A DNA stretch of 64,000 nt from Sinorhizobium sp. BG8. Its GTDB lineage: Bacteria > Pseudomonadota > Alphaproteobacteria > Rhizobiales > Rhizobiaceae. The notes beneath the pieces were generated by a model. It saw nothing but the letters and a program-made list of their open reading frames with translations. It made no database searches and was not told where the DNA came from. A program made the position numbers and the translations under genes. The DNA lies in NCBI RefSeq assembly GCF_016864555.1, contig NZ_CP044011.1:911001-975000 (forward strand). The letters are read 5' to 3'. Position 1 is the stretch's first letter. Every line of letters starts with the position of its first letter. Shown here one piece after another: positions 32,311-41,147 of the stretch.

Positions 32311-33693
32311 ATGAGCCTTACGAATCTGATCCTCAACACCGACAGCTACAAGTTCAGTCACTACCTTCAGTATCCGCCGGGGACGCAGGCGATCAGTTCC
32401 TACGTCGAGGCTCGCGGCCACTCCGAGCAGCCGGAGGTCGTGTTCTTCGGTCTACAGATGTTCCTGAAGGAGTATCTCTCCAAGCCGGTGACGATGCAGG
32501 ACGTCGACGAAGCAGAACCCATCGTCAGGGCTCACGGCCTGCCATTCAATCGTGAGGGCTGGACGCGCATCGTCAGGCAGTTCGGCGGACGGTTGCCTCT
32601 CCTCATAGAAGCGCTTCCCGAAGGAACCCTCGTCAAGCGCGGCGTTCCGGTCGCACAGGTTGTCAACACCGACCCTCAATCCTTCTGGCTCACATCCTAT
32701 CTCGAGACGGCGCTGTTGAGGGCGATCTGGTATCCAAGCACCGTCGCCTCGAATTCGCGCAGGGTGAAGCAGATCATCCAGCCGGTTCTCGAGCGGACCT
32801 GCGACGACCCGGCCGCCGTGCTGCCGTTCCGCCTCCACGACTTCGGCGCCCGCGGTACGGGTGCGCTCGAACAGGCAGGCATCGGCGGCGCGGCTCATCT
32901 GGTGAACTTCATGGGCACCGACACGATGACAGGCGTGCTTTATGCCCGTCGATACTATCATGCGGAAATGGCCGGTTTTTCCATTCCGGCTTCGGAGCAT
33001 GCGACCATGACCGCCTGGGGGCGGGAACGGGAGGCGGAGGCCTACGGCAACATGATTGACCAGTTCGGGGGCAGAGGCCTCTACGCGGTCGTATCCGACA
33101 GCTATGACATTCATAACGCTGTCTCCGAAATCTGGGGGAAACAGCTGCAGGAGAGAGTGAAGGCCGCGGGCGGTACCTTGGTCATCCGCCCCGATAGCGG
33201 CGACCCCGTGGAGACGCCGGTCCAGGTGGTTCGCCAGCTGGCCTATCACTTTGGCACGCACCTGAACGCGAAGGGCTTCAAGGTGCTGGACGACAGCGTG
33301 CGGATCATACAGGGAGACGGCATTTCCACTGCGGACATCGCTCAGATCCTCGGCCGGCTGGAGGCCTTCGGATTTTCGGCGGAGAACATCGCCTTCGGCA
33401 TGGGGGCGGCCCTGTTGCAGAAGGTCAACCGCGATACCTACTCCTTCGCCATGAAGGCGAACGCGCGGCAGGACGACCGGGGTGTTTGGCACGACGTCTA
33501 CAAGCGTCCGGCCACAATGAACGTCAAATCCTCGAAGGCCGGACGGCAGGCGGTTGTATCGGGCTTTGGTGGGCTCGAGGCTGCGCGCATCGACCAGCTC
33601 GGCAATCGAAAGAACCATATGGCCCCGGTCTGGAAGGACGGAGTTCTTCTCAAGGACTGGACATTCACAGAGGTGCGCGAGAGAGCCGCCTGA
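32311..33693 (+). CDS. nadV: Nicotinamide phosphoribosyltransferase (NAMPT/NadV type)
   Basis: A 460-residue enzyme starting MSLTNLILNTDSYKFSHYLQ behind GGAG; the frame is open further upstream. It matches eukaryotic NAMPT features rather than PncB: FHDFGARG-like RLHDFGARGTGALEQ, the catalytic His in IPASEHATMTAWG (~residue 230), VVSDSYDIHNAV and VIRPDSGDP. It makes NMN directly from nicotinamide and PRPP, a short NAD salvage route. No NMN adenylyltransferase or NAD genes are nearby. It is followed after 57 bp by a small gene on the same strand. Confidence 0.92.
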   Translation: MSLTNLILNTDSYKFSHYLQYPPGTQAISSYVEARGHSEQPEVVFFGLQMFLKEYLSKPVTMQDVDEAEPIVRAHGLPFNREGWTRIVRQFGGRLPLLIEALPEGTLVKRGVPVAQVVNTDPQSFWLTSYLETALLRAIWYPSTVASNSRRVKQIIQPVLERTCDDPAAVLPFRLHDFGARGTGALEQAGIGGAAHLVNFMGTDTMTGVLYARRYYHAEMAGFSIPASEHATMTAWGREREAEAYGNMIDQFGGRGLYAVVSDSYDIHNAVSEIWGKQLQERVKAAGGTLVIRPDSGDPVETPVQVVRQLAYHFGTHLNAKGFKVLDDSVRIIQGDGISTADIAQILGRLEAFGFSAENIAFGMGAALLQKVNRDTYSFAMKANARQDDRGVWHDVYKRPATMNVKSSKAGRQAVVSGFGGLEAARIDQLGNRKNHMAPVWKDGVLLKDWTFTEVRERAA

Positions 33694-33750
33694 CCTCTTG
33701 CAGCAACGCGTCTGTCGCTCCATCTTGGGTACCGTGACTGGAGACGAGAC

Positions 33751-34083
33751 ATGACGGTTCGCCCGCCCCAAGCACTTGCCCCATCCTTCAGCAAGGATAG
33801 CGGGCTCAACGCTCTCGAATACGAGCTTATGGCCGAACGGGCGGATTCGCTCGGCCGGCATGGGCTCAAGGTTGAGAAGGCTCTGGCGTTGCTTGCTGAG
33901 CGCGTCTCCGTTGGCTGTTCGCCCGAGGAACGCGAGGACCTGTTGAACGATGCGGCCGACAAGGTCTGGGCCTTCTTCATCCAGCGCGAAATGTGCGGCC
34001 TTCGAAGCCAGAAGGATGCGATACGACGTTACGGCATTCCACCGGATGTCATGGCGAGATTGGGCATCGTCCGGCGGAAGTAG
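33751..34083 (+). CDS. Conserved-type hypothetical protein, 110 aa
   Basis: A 110-residue, mostly helical protein. It starts MTVRPPQALAPSF behind GGAGACGAG and contains LNALEYELMAERADSLGRHG, then EREDLLNDAADKVWAFFIQREMCGLR and RYGIPPDVMARLG. It may belong to a small rhizobial DUF family, but I cannot name it confidently. No TM or signal peptide. It follows the NAMPT gene closely enough for co-transcription. Confidence 0.7.
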   Translation: MTVRPPQALAPSFSKDSGLNALEYELMAERADSLGRHGLKVEKALALLAERVSVGCSPEEREDLLNDAADKVWAFFIQREMCGLRSQKDAIRRYGIPPDVMARLGIVRRK

Positions 34084-34104
34084 CCGGCAACGGGCGACCT
34101 CCCG

Positions 34105-35355
34105 TCACCAGGCCATCATTTGGCGTGTGAAGAGGTCGTAGATGCCGTTGTCGTCGACGCGAAGAACGAAGATGTCCTTCTCTGCCTCCTCGCGCTTTTC
34201 TTTTTCTTGCGCGCTCGTCTCATCCAGATCGCGAAGGGCTTCCTCGGTCGTTGTTGCAGGGGCGTCGTCGCCCGCAGCAACAGTCTCTCCAGTCTCCGTG
34301 GCGATCTTTTCTATCTGCTTGGCTGCCGTAACGCTGGCCGCAAGGAGCTGAATGGTCGCAAGAGGATCATCTGGCGAACCCTGGGCATCGCCCGCGACTT
34401 CATTGGTGGCTGCGGCCTTGTTGGCGAGCTTTACCGCCTCCTGCAGTTCACGCACGTCGTCGAGTTTCTCGCCAGCCTCCAGAACCGTGATCTTTGCCTC
34501 CCGCTCGGCGTGGGTCTCCGTGTCCTCAATGCGCGTCGGGTCTCGGCGAGTACGTTCGAGCTTAAGCTCCTCCAGGCTTTTCGGGTCCGCCGCGTCTTCG
34601 AGGCGGTCGATCACCTTCTGCATTTCGGGCGTGAGCGCCTTTTCTGCGCGCGCTTTCTCCGCAAGCGCGTCCTTCAGTTCTAAGGCTTCCTGGCCGTTGG
34701 GGTTGCGGATCGCGGCGATCAGGTCCTCGGCGCCGATCCCGAGTTCGGAAAGGCCGGTCTGGTTCTCCAGCATGTCCTTGTCTGCCGGCAGTTCGTCGCG
34801 CAGGCGCGTGAGCATCGACGCGAGCCGCTGTCCGAAGTCGGCGTCCGCCTCATCCTCGCGCTGGACGATGCCGCTTGCAAAGGCGAGCCGTGCCACGAGG
34901 TTGGCGGCCGTATCGTCCGTCGTAACTCCGCCCATCGCGGTCTTGACGGATTCGACCGTCGTACCAAGCAAATCGAGCGTGATGGCCGCGTCTTCGGTCC
35001 CGTCGCTCGGTGCCACGCTCTGGACGAGTTCCAGCATGTCGCTGAGGCGCTGCGCGAAGGCGTAGCTCGTCTCGTCGGCGCGCTGCGAAACGCCGAGGGC
35101 GTCGCTAAAGCGCGAGATCAGCTTGGCGAGCTTGTCCTCGTTTCGGGCATTGCTGCCGAAGAAATGCTCGTTGATGCGGGCGTTGGCCTGCTGCGTCGTC
35201 TCGTCGGAACGCAGTTGTGCCAGCTGAATGTCGTCGGTCTTGCGTCCGCTCTGCTTTTCGGCCTCTTCACGGCGGCGTTCTTCCAGATCGCCTACGATGG
35301 ATTGCATCGTATTCGATATGACCGCGGACAGACCGCTCTGCACCGGTGTCAGCAT
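34105..35355 (-). CDS. Unrecognised protein with an internal tandem duplication
   Basis: A 416-residue, highly charged helical protein starting MLTPVQSGLSAVISNTM. Two ~80-residue units are similar. Unit one runs from ISRFSDALGVSQRADETSYA through FAQRLSDMLELV to LDLLGTTVESVKTAMGG. Unit two runs from VARLAFASGIVQREDEADAD through FGQRLASMLTRL to ELGIGAEDLIAAIRNPNG. The second half is Lys/Glu/Ala-rich coiled helix, and the C-terminus ends FVLRVDDNGIYDLFTRQMM. IRNPNG-x-EA is also present in the protein at 30222-31892. No signal peptide or TM, and no assigned function. Confidence 0.75.
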   Translation of the reverse strand: MLTPVQSGLSAVISNTMQSIVGDLEERRREEAEKQSGRKTDDIQLAQLRSDETTQQANARINEHFFGSNARNEDKLAKLISRFSDALGVSQRADETSYAFAQRLSDMLELVQSVAPSDGTEDAAITLDLLGTTVESVKTAMGGVTTDDTAANLVARLAFASGIVQREDEADADFGQRLASMLTRLRDELPADKDMLENQTGLSELGIGAEDLIAAIRNPNGQEALELKDALAEKARAEKALTPEMQKVIDRLEDAADPKSLEELKLERTRRDPTRIEDTETHAEREAKITVLEAGEKLDDVRELQEAVKLANKAAATNEVAGDAQGSPDDPLATIQLLAASVTAAKQIEKIATETGETVAAGDDAPATTTEEALRDLDETSAQEKEKREEAEKDIFVLRVDDNGIYDLFTRQMMAW

Positions 35356-35467
35356 CGGTAACCTCCTGAGATCGTGTTCAGGATAGGAACAACCGATTAA
35401 CCGGGCATTAAGCGTCTCACGCGCGATGTTGGGGGATTACGCCTCTCAACAGCGACCCGCAAAAGGC

Positions 35468-36094
35468 TCAGCTGTGAGCGAAGATATCCGTCTCTTCCCA
35501 GCCGAGCAGATCGAGCTTGGCGCGTGTCGGAAGGAAGGCGAAGCAGGCTTCGGCGTGCTCCCTGCGACCATCGCGCACCAGCCGCGCCATGAGCTTGTCG
35601 CGCAGGGCATGGAGGTGGAGGACGTCGGAGGCCGCATATTCGAGCTGGGCCGGCGTGAGAACCTCGGCCGCCCAGTCGGACGACTGCTGCTGCTTGGAGA
35701 TGTCGACCTCGAGCATCTCCTTGAGATTGTCCTTCAAACCGTGCCGGTCGGTATAGGTACGCACGAGGCGCGAGGCGATCTTGGTGCAGAATACCGGGGT
35801 CGTCGTCACGCCGAAGGTATGGAACAGCACCGCGATATCGAAGCGGCCATAGTGGAAGATCTTCTGGCGAGATGGATCGGCGAGCATGGCGACGAGGTTC
35901 GGCGCCTGCTTCTGGCCGGCCGCGATGCGAATGACATCCGCCGTGCCGTCGCCGGGCGAAAGCTGCACGACGCAGAGCCGGTCGCGACGTGGGATCAGAC
36001 CGAGCGTCTCGGTATCGACCGCGATCGCATCGGTATAGCGGGCCGCGTCCGCGGCTGAAATGTCGCCATCGTGGAAGCGTATCGAACTCGCCAT
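35468..36094 (-). CDS. RNase D-like 3'-5' exonuclease (DEDDy)
   Basis: A 208-residue protein containing only the exonuclease domain. Exo I is AIAVDTETLG, Exo II is KIFHYGRFDIAVLF (Asp in FD), and Exo III is YAASDVLHLHALRD with the DEDDy Tyr. E. coli RNase D is ~375 residues and carries HRDC domains that are absent here, so this is the short rhizobial form. Probable role: tRNA or small-RNA 3' trimming. It is a single gene. Confidence 0.9.
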   Translation of the reverse strand: MASSIRFHDGDISAADAARYTDAIAVDTETLGLIPRRDRLCVVQLSPGDGTADVIRIAAGQKQAPNLVAMLADPSRQKIFHYGRFDIAVLFHTFGVTTTPVFCTKIASRLVRTYTDRHGLKDNLKEMLEVDISKQQQSSDWAAEVLTPAQLEYAASDVLHLHALRDKLMARLVRDGRREHAEACFAFLPTRAKLDLLGWEETDIFAHS

Positions 36095-36221
36095 GCAAAC
36101 CCCGCATCGATCATCGTGAATGTGACAGCGCTATACCGCATGTTGGCGCTGGGGGGTACTGTTCCGCGAAAGATAGTTTGGCGAGGCCGCCCCGTCCGCT
36201 TGCCGGCGAGGCGGCCTTTAC

Positions 36222-37493
36222 TCATGCTGTGGCCTGGACCCTGTTGCCCCGTCCGGCGAGGACGAGCGGTGCCGCCAGCAGGCACAGTGCCCCGGCAATG
36301 GTCAGGGCAGGCAGGTAGCTCTGGTAGTTGTCGCGAATAAATCCGCCGCCGAATGCCGCGAAGGCTGCCCCGATCTGGTGACCGGTAAAGACCCAGCCGA
36401 AGACGAGGTTTGCGCGGTCCCGGCCGAAGCGCTGTGCCGTCAGCTTTACCGTCGGGGGGACGGTTGCGACCCAGTCGAGCCCGTAGAAGATCGCGAAAAT
36501 CGCCAGGCCGTAGAATTCGAACCCCGTGAAAGGGAGCCAGATCAGGGACAGGCCACGCAGCCCGTAGTACCAGAAAAGCAGCCATCGATTGTCGTAGCGG
36601 TCCGACAGCCAGCCTGAAGCGATAGTCCCGACCAGATCGAAGATGCCGACAATCGCGAGGATGGAGGTCGCCGTGATCGCGGTCATGCCGAAGTCGGCGC
36701 AGAGTGGAACGAAGTGGGTCTGGATGAGACCATTGGTCGAAGCCCCGCAAACGAAGAACGACAGGAACAACACCCAGAAGACGCGGGTTCTCGATGCGTC
36801 GATAAGGGCATCGATCGGCGAATTGCTTTGAATGGCGCCCGTCGGGGCGGGTTCTTCGTGCAACTGGCCGTAGGGGCGAAGTCCGAGATCGCTCGGCCGG
36901 TCGCGCATGAACAGCAGGATGCCGGTAGCGCAGATCGAGAGCATCACGAGTATGAAGGCGACGGCGATGCGCCAGCCCCCGGCCTCGGTGATCGCGGCGA
37001 TCAGGGGCAGGAAGACGAGCTGACCGGTAGCGGTGCTGGCCGTCAGGATGCCGATGACCAGGCCGCGCCGCTCGGTGAACCAGCGGGTCGCAATGGTGGC
37101 GCCCAGAACCATTGCGGTGAGGCCGGTGCCGATGCCGACGACGAAGCCCCAGAGAATGATGAGCTGCCAGACTTCACGCATGAACAGAGACAAGCCCATC
37201 CCGGCGAATACGACGGACAGAGCGGTCAGGGTCATGCGGCGTAGTCCGTAGCGGTTCATCAGGGCCGCGGCGAAGGGCGCCATCAGACCGAACAGGAAGA
37301 ACCGGATAGCAAGGGCTGCGGAAATCTCCGAAGCCTCCCAGCCGAACTCCTTTTGAAGCGGAAGCATGAGGACGCTGGGTGCCCCGACGGTCCCCGCCGT
37401 AACGAGCATGGTCAAAAAGGCGACGGCGGCAATCATCCATCCATAGTGGATGCCGCGCCGTTCAAAGCGGGTGGAAATGGCGACAGAAAGCAT
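36222..37493 (-). CDS. MFS transporter (monocarboxylate-porter-like)
   Basis: A 423-residue, 12-TM protein starting MLSVAISTRFERRGIHYGWM. Segments resembling the MCT/OFA group include APSVLMLPLQKEFGW in TM1-2 and RFFLFGLMAPFAAALMNRYG. The loop between TM6 and TM7 is soluble (~residues 190-235). The substrate is probably an organic acid or small aromatic (inference). The gene lies 134 bp downstream of an HxlR regulator, and two copies of a candidate operator lie 42-88 bp before its start, which suggests direct control. Confidence 0.85.
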   Translation of the reverse strand: MLSVAISTRFERRGIHYGWMIAAVAFLTMLVTAGTVGAPSVLMLPLQKEFGWEASEISAALAIRFFLFGLMAPFAAALMNRYGLRRMTLTALSVVFAGMGLSLFMREVWQLIILWGFVVGIGTGLTAMVLGATIATRWFTERRGLVIGILTASTATGQLVFLPLIAAITEAGGWRIAVAFILVMLSICATGILLFMRDRPSDLGLRPYGQLHEEPAPTGAIQSNSPIDALIDASRTRVFWVLFLSFFVCGASTNGLIQTHFVPLCADFGMTAITATSILAIVGIFDLVGTIASGWLSDRYDNRWLLFWYYGLRGLSLIWLPFTGFEFYGLAIFAIFYGLDWVATVPPTVKLTAQRFGRDRANLVFGWVFTGHQIGAAFAAFGGGFIRDNYQSYLPALTIAGALCLLAAPLVLAGRGNRVQATA

Positions 37494-37534
37494 AGGGTGG
37501 CTCCGTCCGGGCCGACCGGGTCGGCGCAACAGTG

Positions 37535-37551
37535 ACTATCATTATGCAAGT
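37535..37551. promoter_or_regulatory. Candidate HxlR operator A (before MFS gene)
   Basis: ACTATC-N5-GCAAGT, the more degenerate copy of a 6-5-6 dyad that recurs at 37565-37581 and 38094-38110. The centre is 30 bp from site B. Confidence 0.55.
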
Positions 37552-37564
37552 AAATAGCAGCGAA

Positions 37565-37581
37565 GCTAGCATAATGCAAGT
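37565..37581. promoter_or_regulatory. Candidate HxlR operator B (before MFS gene)
   Basis: GCTAGC-N5-GCAAGT. With its flanks it reads CTAGCATAATGCAAGTTA, which matches site C at 16 of 18 positions. Confidence 0.65.
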
Positions 37582-37626
37582 TACTGGGTGGTCGAATCAC
37601 CGTGCGTCGCAGGTGACGGCACTGGG

Positions 37627-38073
37627 TCAGGCGGTCTTCGCGGATCGCAAGGAAAAGTTCTGCGTGGTGATTTCGCGCCCGCTCACGCGGTCCACATAGA
37701 CGGGATCCGCCGGCAGGCCGGTCTCGTTGTCGAATGCCTTCATCGTCCTGCCGCGATCGGCAAGATGGCGATTACCGAACTCCGCAAGTGCCAGCAGGAC
37801 GGGCTGAAGATCGCGACCTTGCTCGGTGAGCACGTATTCATGGCGCACGGGCCGGTCCTGGTAGGCGCGCTTTTCCAGCAATCCTTCCGAGACAAGCCGG
37901 CGCAGGCGGGTCGTCAGGATATTGGGTGCAATCCCGAGGCTCTTCTGGAGTTCGTCGAAGCGGCTTCGTCCGAAGAACACGTCGCGCAGGATCAGGATGC
38001 TCCACCACTCGCCAACCTTGTCGAGGGAGCGTGCTATCGGGCAGACCATGTCTTCGAAACTTTTGCGTTGCAT
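37627..38073 (-). CDS. HxlR-family transcriptional regulator
   Basis: A 148-residue winged-helix protein. The family signature CPIARSLDKVGEWWSILILRD places the conserved Cys at residue 11, followed by RSRFDELQKSLGIAPNILTTRLRRL (recognition helix) and the wing YQDRPVRHEYVLTEQGRDL. HxlR/YodB proteins often sense aldehydes, quinones or electrophiles through that Cys. Candidate dyad operators sit 21 bp before its own start and upstream of the downstream MFS gene, implying autoregulation and control of the transporter (inference). Confidence 0.93.
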   Translation of the reverse strand: MQRKSFEDMVCPIARSLDKVGEWWSILILRDVFFGRSRFDELQKSLGIAPNILTTRLRRLVSEGLLEKRAYQDRPVRHEYVLTEQGRDLQPVLLALAEFGNRHLADRGRTMKAFDNETGLPADPVYVDRVSGREITTQNFSLRSAKTA

Positions 38074-38093
38074 GGCGAAAAAATAGGTCTTTT

Positions 38094-38110
38094 ACTAGCG
38101 TCATGCAAGT
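38094..38110. promoter_or_regulatory. Candidate HxlR operator C (before the HxlR gene)
   Basis: ACTAGC-N5-GCAAGT. The half-sites are inverted with one mismatch (ACTTGC expected), and the site lies 21 bp upstream of the regulator's start codon. Confidence 0.65.
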
Positions 38111-38380
38111 TAGCAGCGCCTGCGACTGTCCGGTACCGGCGAGGATCTATGGCTGCAGGTTCCGACGATCTGTGATGGGGCGCGGATGGAAAACCGCCCG
38201 GGCCACGTGAACTCAGGCTTTTTCTCAGGTACTGATCGTTTCGCGCTTTAGGCAACACGAGGCGAGTTTCCTACGCAAGCGATATCGTCCGAGCGCGTAC
38301 AATACGCTTTTTTGACGTGATTCTTGTGCTGGACTGGCTTAAATCTATTTCCCCTCATCAACAGGTACGTCGATCTCCGT
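38111..38380. promoter_or_regulatory. Divergent region HxlR / pseudo-ABC gene
   Basis: About 270 bp. Near its right end TTGACG (38312-38317) could be a -35 for the ABC-like gene, but no convincing -10 is correctly spaced. A weak GCGTA/TACGC stem (38295-38307) precedes a run of T. Confidence 0.3.
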
Positions 38381-41104
38381 ATGGAAAAGAGCCTAACCCG
38401 CTACATCTGGACTCACACGCGGAACCAGCAGTTGTGGATCCTCTTCGTCGTTCTCGCATCCATGATTCCCTATTTCATGGCCTTCGATCTTCCCAAGCAG
38501 ATCATCAACGGGCCGATTCAGGGAAGTGGGTTCGAGTCGGCGGATTCGACGCAGCTCTTCATGAAAACGGAAGTGCATATTCCCGGGTTTGGAGACGTGC
38601 TGCTCTTTCCGGGCATAGAGCTCGACCGCATGTCCACGCTGATGGCGCTCAGCATCACGTTCCTGTTGCTCGTGATCGTCAACGGTCTGCTGAAATTCTA
38701 CATCAACACCTACAAGGGGCGCCTCGGCGAGCGCCTGTTGCGGCGCATACGCTTCGAGCTCATCGACAAGATTCTTCGGTTTCCGCCCTCAATCTTCAAG
38801 CGGATGAAGGCCGCGGAAGTCTCGAGCATGGTCAAGGACGAGGTGGAGCCCATGGGTGGCTTCACCGGCGATGCGTTCGTACAGCCGGCGCTTGTCGGCG
38901 GGCAGGCGATCGCGGCGCTGACATTCATCCTCCTCCAGAACTTCTGGCTCGGATTGATCGCGGCCTTCATGGCCGCCATCCAGGTCGGCATCATTCCGAA
39001 GATGCGACGCCGCCTGATTGAGCTCGGCCGGCAACGGCAGCTTGGCGCGCGCCATCTTGCGGGCCGGGTCAGTGAGATCATCGATGGCATCGGAACGATC
39101 CACGCCTACGACACGTCCAACTACGAGCGCGCCGACGCGGCCAATCAGTTAGGCCACATCTTCAAGATCCGCTACGACCTGTACCAGTGGAAGTTCATGG
39201 TGAAGTTCATCAATAACTTCCTGTCCCAGCTGACGCCGTTCCTCTTCTACAGTATCGGCGGCTATCTGACGCTTAAGGGCAATCTCGACGTGGGGCAGCT
39301 GGTGGCTGTCATCAACGCCTACAAGGATCTGCCGGGGCCGCTGAAGGAACTCATCGATTGGGATCAGGCCCGCCAGGACGTCCAAGTCAAGTACGAGCAG
39401 GTCGTCGAGCAGTTCAACGCCGCTTCCGTTCTCGATTCTTCTATCCAGGCATTGGCTCCTGAGGCGCCCGCTGCTGTTCTGGCTCCGCTTGCCGCCGTCA
39501 ACCTGAGCCTGGAGGACGATAGTGGGGCCACTCTCCTTCACCGGGTAACGCTGAAGATCGAGCATGGCGAGACCGTTGCCATCGTCGACAATGCCGGCAA
39601 CGGCGGTGAAGCGCTCGCCGATGCCTTCGGCCGGGTCATATGGCCGTCCGCAGGCAGGGTGACAGCCGGGGAGCGCGATCTACTGGACTGGCCGGAATCG
39701 CATAGCGGTCGGCAGATCTCGCACGTCTCGTCTGAAACCTACTTCTTCCTCGGGAGCCTTCGGGACAATCTTCTCTATGGTCTCAAGCACGCACCCCTCG
39801 TGCCCGTGACCTACGAGGGCCCGCATCTTCTGCACCGCAAGTGGGCGATCCACGAGGCCCGCTTGGCGGGCAATCCGGATTTCGATCTCATGAGCGACTG
39901 GATTGACTACAGCTCGACCACGATCAACGAAGGCAATCCGCAGGATCTGACCGCTACCATGCTCGCGGTGTTGGATGTCGTGCAACTGTCGACCGATGTC
40001 CTGGATCTCGCGATGCGTTCGACATTCGATCCGTTGTCCAAAGCCCGGCTTGCCGAGGGGATCGTGGAAATGCGCAACGCACTCGGCGCCGAACTCGCAA
40101 AGGACGGAATGGCGGACTATGTCGTGCGCTTCGAGCCAGAAGGCTACAACGTGGAAGCGACGGTCGGTGACAACCTGCTGTTCGGAAGCCTCTCCGACCC
40201 GAGTTCAACGATCCCCGCGATCGTCTCCACCGACTACTTCCGGTCGGTCGTTGCACAGACGGGATTGTCCTCGATTCTCTTCGACATGGGTTACACCATC
40301 GCGGAGAATACGGTTGAAATCTTCGGCGATCTGCCGCCGGACCATCCCTTCTTCCAGGAACTATCCTTCATAAGCGCCGACGAAATTCCCTATTACCAGC
40401 AGCTGCTGCAGAAGCTGCAGCTGGGCGGCTTCGAGACCGCGGGAAACAAGGAGAGGCGCGACATCATCCGGCTCAGCTTCTTCTACATCGAGCCGCGTCA
40501 CCGCTTTGGCGTGCTGACACCGGAGATAATGCAGAAGATCGTGGACACGCGGCATATCTTCCACGAGGGGCTGCCGCAGGACTTGAGGGCTCTGATAGAG
40601 CCTTACGATCCGGAACGGTATCTCGCCGCCACGACGCTCATCGAAAACATCCTGTTCGGCAAGATCAGCCATCGGCATGCCGATGCCTCACAGCGTATTC
40701 GCGCCGTCGTCACAAAACTGATACGCGAGAGGGGCATGTATGGCGATGTGCTTGAAATCGGTCTCGATTTCAGTCTCGGCGCTGGCGGAAAGCGGTTGAC
40801 CACCGCGCAACGCCAGAAACTCAACCTGGCCCGAGCGCTGATGCGCAGATCGGATTTCTATGTCTTCAATCGCCCCCTCCCGGGACTGGATAGTCGCTTG
40901 CAGGAAGAGATCGTGGAAAACGTTCTCCTTTTCCTGGGCAAGAACGCAAACAATCCTACGATCATATGGGTACTGTCGAATGTTTCGCTTTGCAGATTGT
41001 TCGAGCGGGTTATAGTCTTCGACCAAGGGACGGTGGTCCAGGATGGAACGTACGAGACTCTTTCTCAGGAAAGCGGTATATTAAACGAACTGGTATCAAC
41101 ATAA
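38381..41104 (+). CDS. ABC-exporter-like membrane protein with degenerate ATPase domain
   Basis: A 907-residue protein starting MEKSLTRYIWTHTRNQQ. Residues ~1-330 form an exporter-type transmembrane domain, with TMs near 20-40, 80-105, 190-215 and 280-300 and the coupling-like GRVSEIIDGIGTIHAYDTS. The NBD begins about 370, but its Walker A position reads IVDNAGNGGEALADAFG (no GK[ST]), Walker B reads FYVFNRPLPGLD (no Asp-Glu), the H-loop is WVLSNVSL, and the signature is LTTAQRQKLNLARAL. It is ~300 residues longer than a normal half-exporter. The extra part contains three N-[LI]-L-[YF]-G motifs near residues 460, 597 and 755. ATP hydrolysis appears unlikely; a receptor or structural role is inferred. 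It heads a cNMP-related gene row. Confidence 0.82.
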   Translation: MEKSLTRYIWTHTRNQQLWILFVVLASMIPYFMAFDLPKQIINGPIQGSGFESADSTQLFMKTEVHIPGFGDVLLFPGIELDRMSTLMALSITFLLLVIVNGLLKFYINTYKGRLGERLLRRIRFELIDKILRFPPSIFKRMKAAEVSSMVKDEVEPMGGFTGDAFVQPALVGGQAIAALTFILLQNFWLGLIAAFMAAIQVGIIPKMRRRLIELGRQRQLGARHLAGRVSEIIDGIGTIHAYDTSNYERADAANQLGHIFKIRYDLYQWKFMVKFINNFLSQLTPFLFYSIGGYLTLKGNLDVGQLVAVINAYKDLPGPLKELIDWDQARQDVQVKYEQVVEQFNAASVLDSSIQALAPEAPAAVLAPLAAVNLSLEDDSGATLLHRVTLKIEHGETVAIVDNAGNGGEALADAFGRVIWPSAGRVTAGERDLLDWPESHSGRQISHVSSETYFFLGSLRDNLLYGLKHAPLVPVTYEGPHLLHRKWAIHEARLAGNPDFDLMSDWIDYSSTTINEGNPQDLTATMLAVLDVVQLSTDVLDLAMRSTFDPLSKARLAEGIVEMRNALGAELAKDGMADYVVRFEPEGYNVEATVGDNLLFGSLSDPSSTIPAIVSTDYFRSVVAQTGLSSILFDMGYTIAENTVEIFGDLPPDHPFFQELSFISADEIPYYQQLLQKLQLGGFETAGNKERRDIIRLSFFYIEPRHRFGVLTPEIMQKIVDTRHIFHEGLPQDLRALIEPYDPERYLAATTLIENILFGKISHRHADASQRIRAVVTKLIRERGMYGDVLEIGLDFSLGAGGKRLTTAQRQKLNLARALMRRSDFYVFNRPLPGLDSRLQEEIVENVLLFLGKNANNPTIIWVLSNVSLCRLFERVIVFDQGTVVQDGTYETLSQESGILNELVST

Positions 41105-41147
41105 GATGCCTTGCTGATAATCGGGATATATTGGAGCAGATGTAGTC

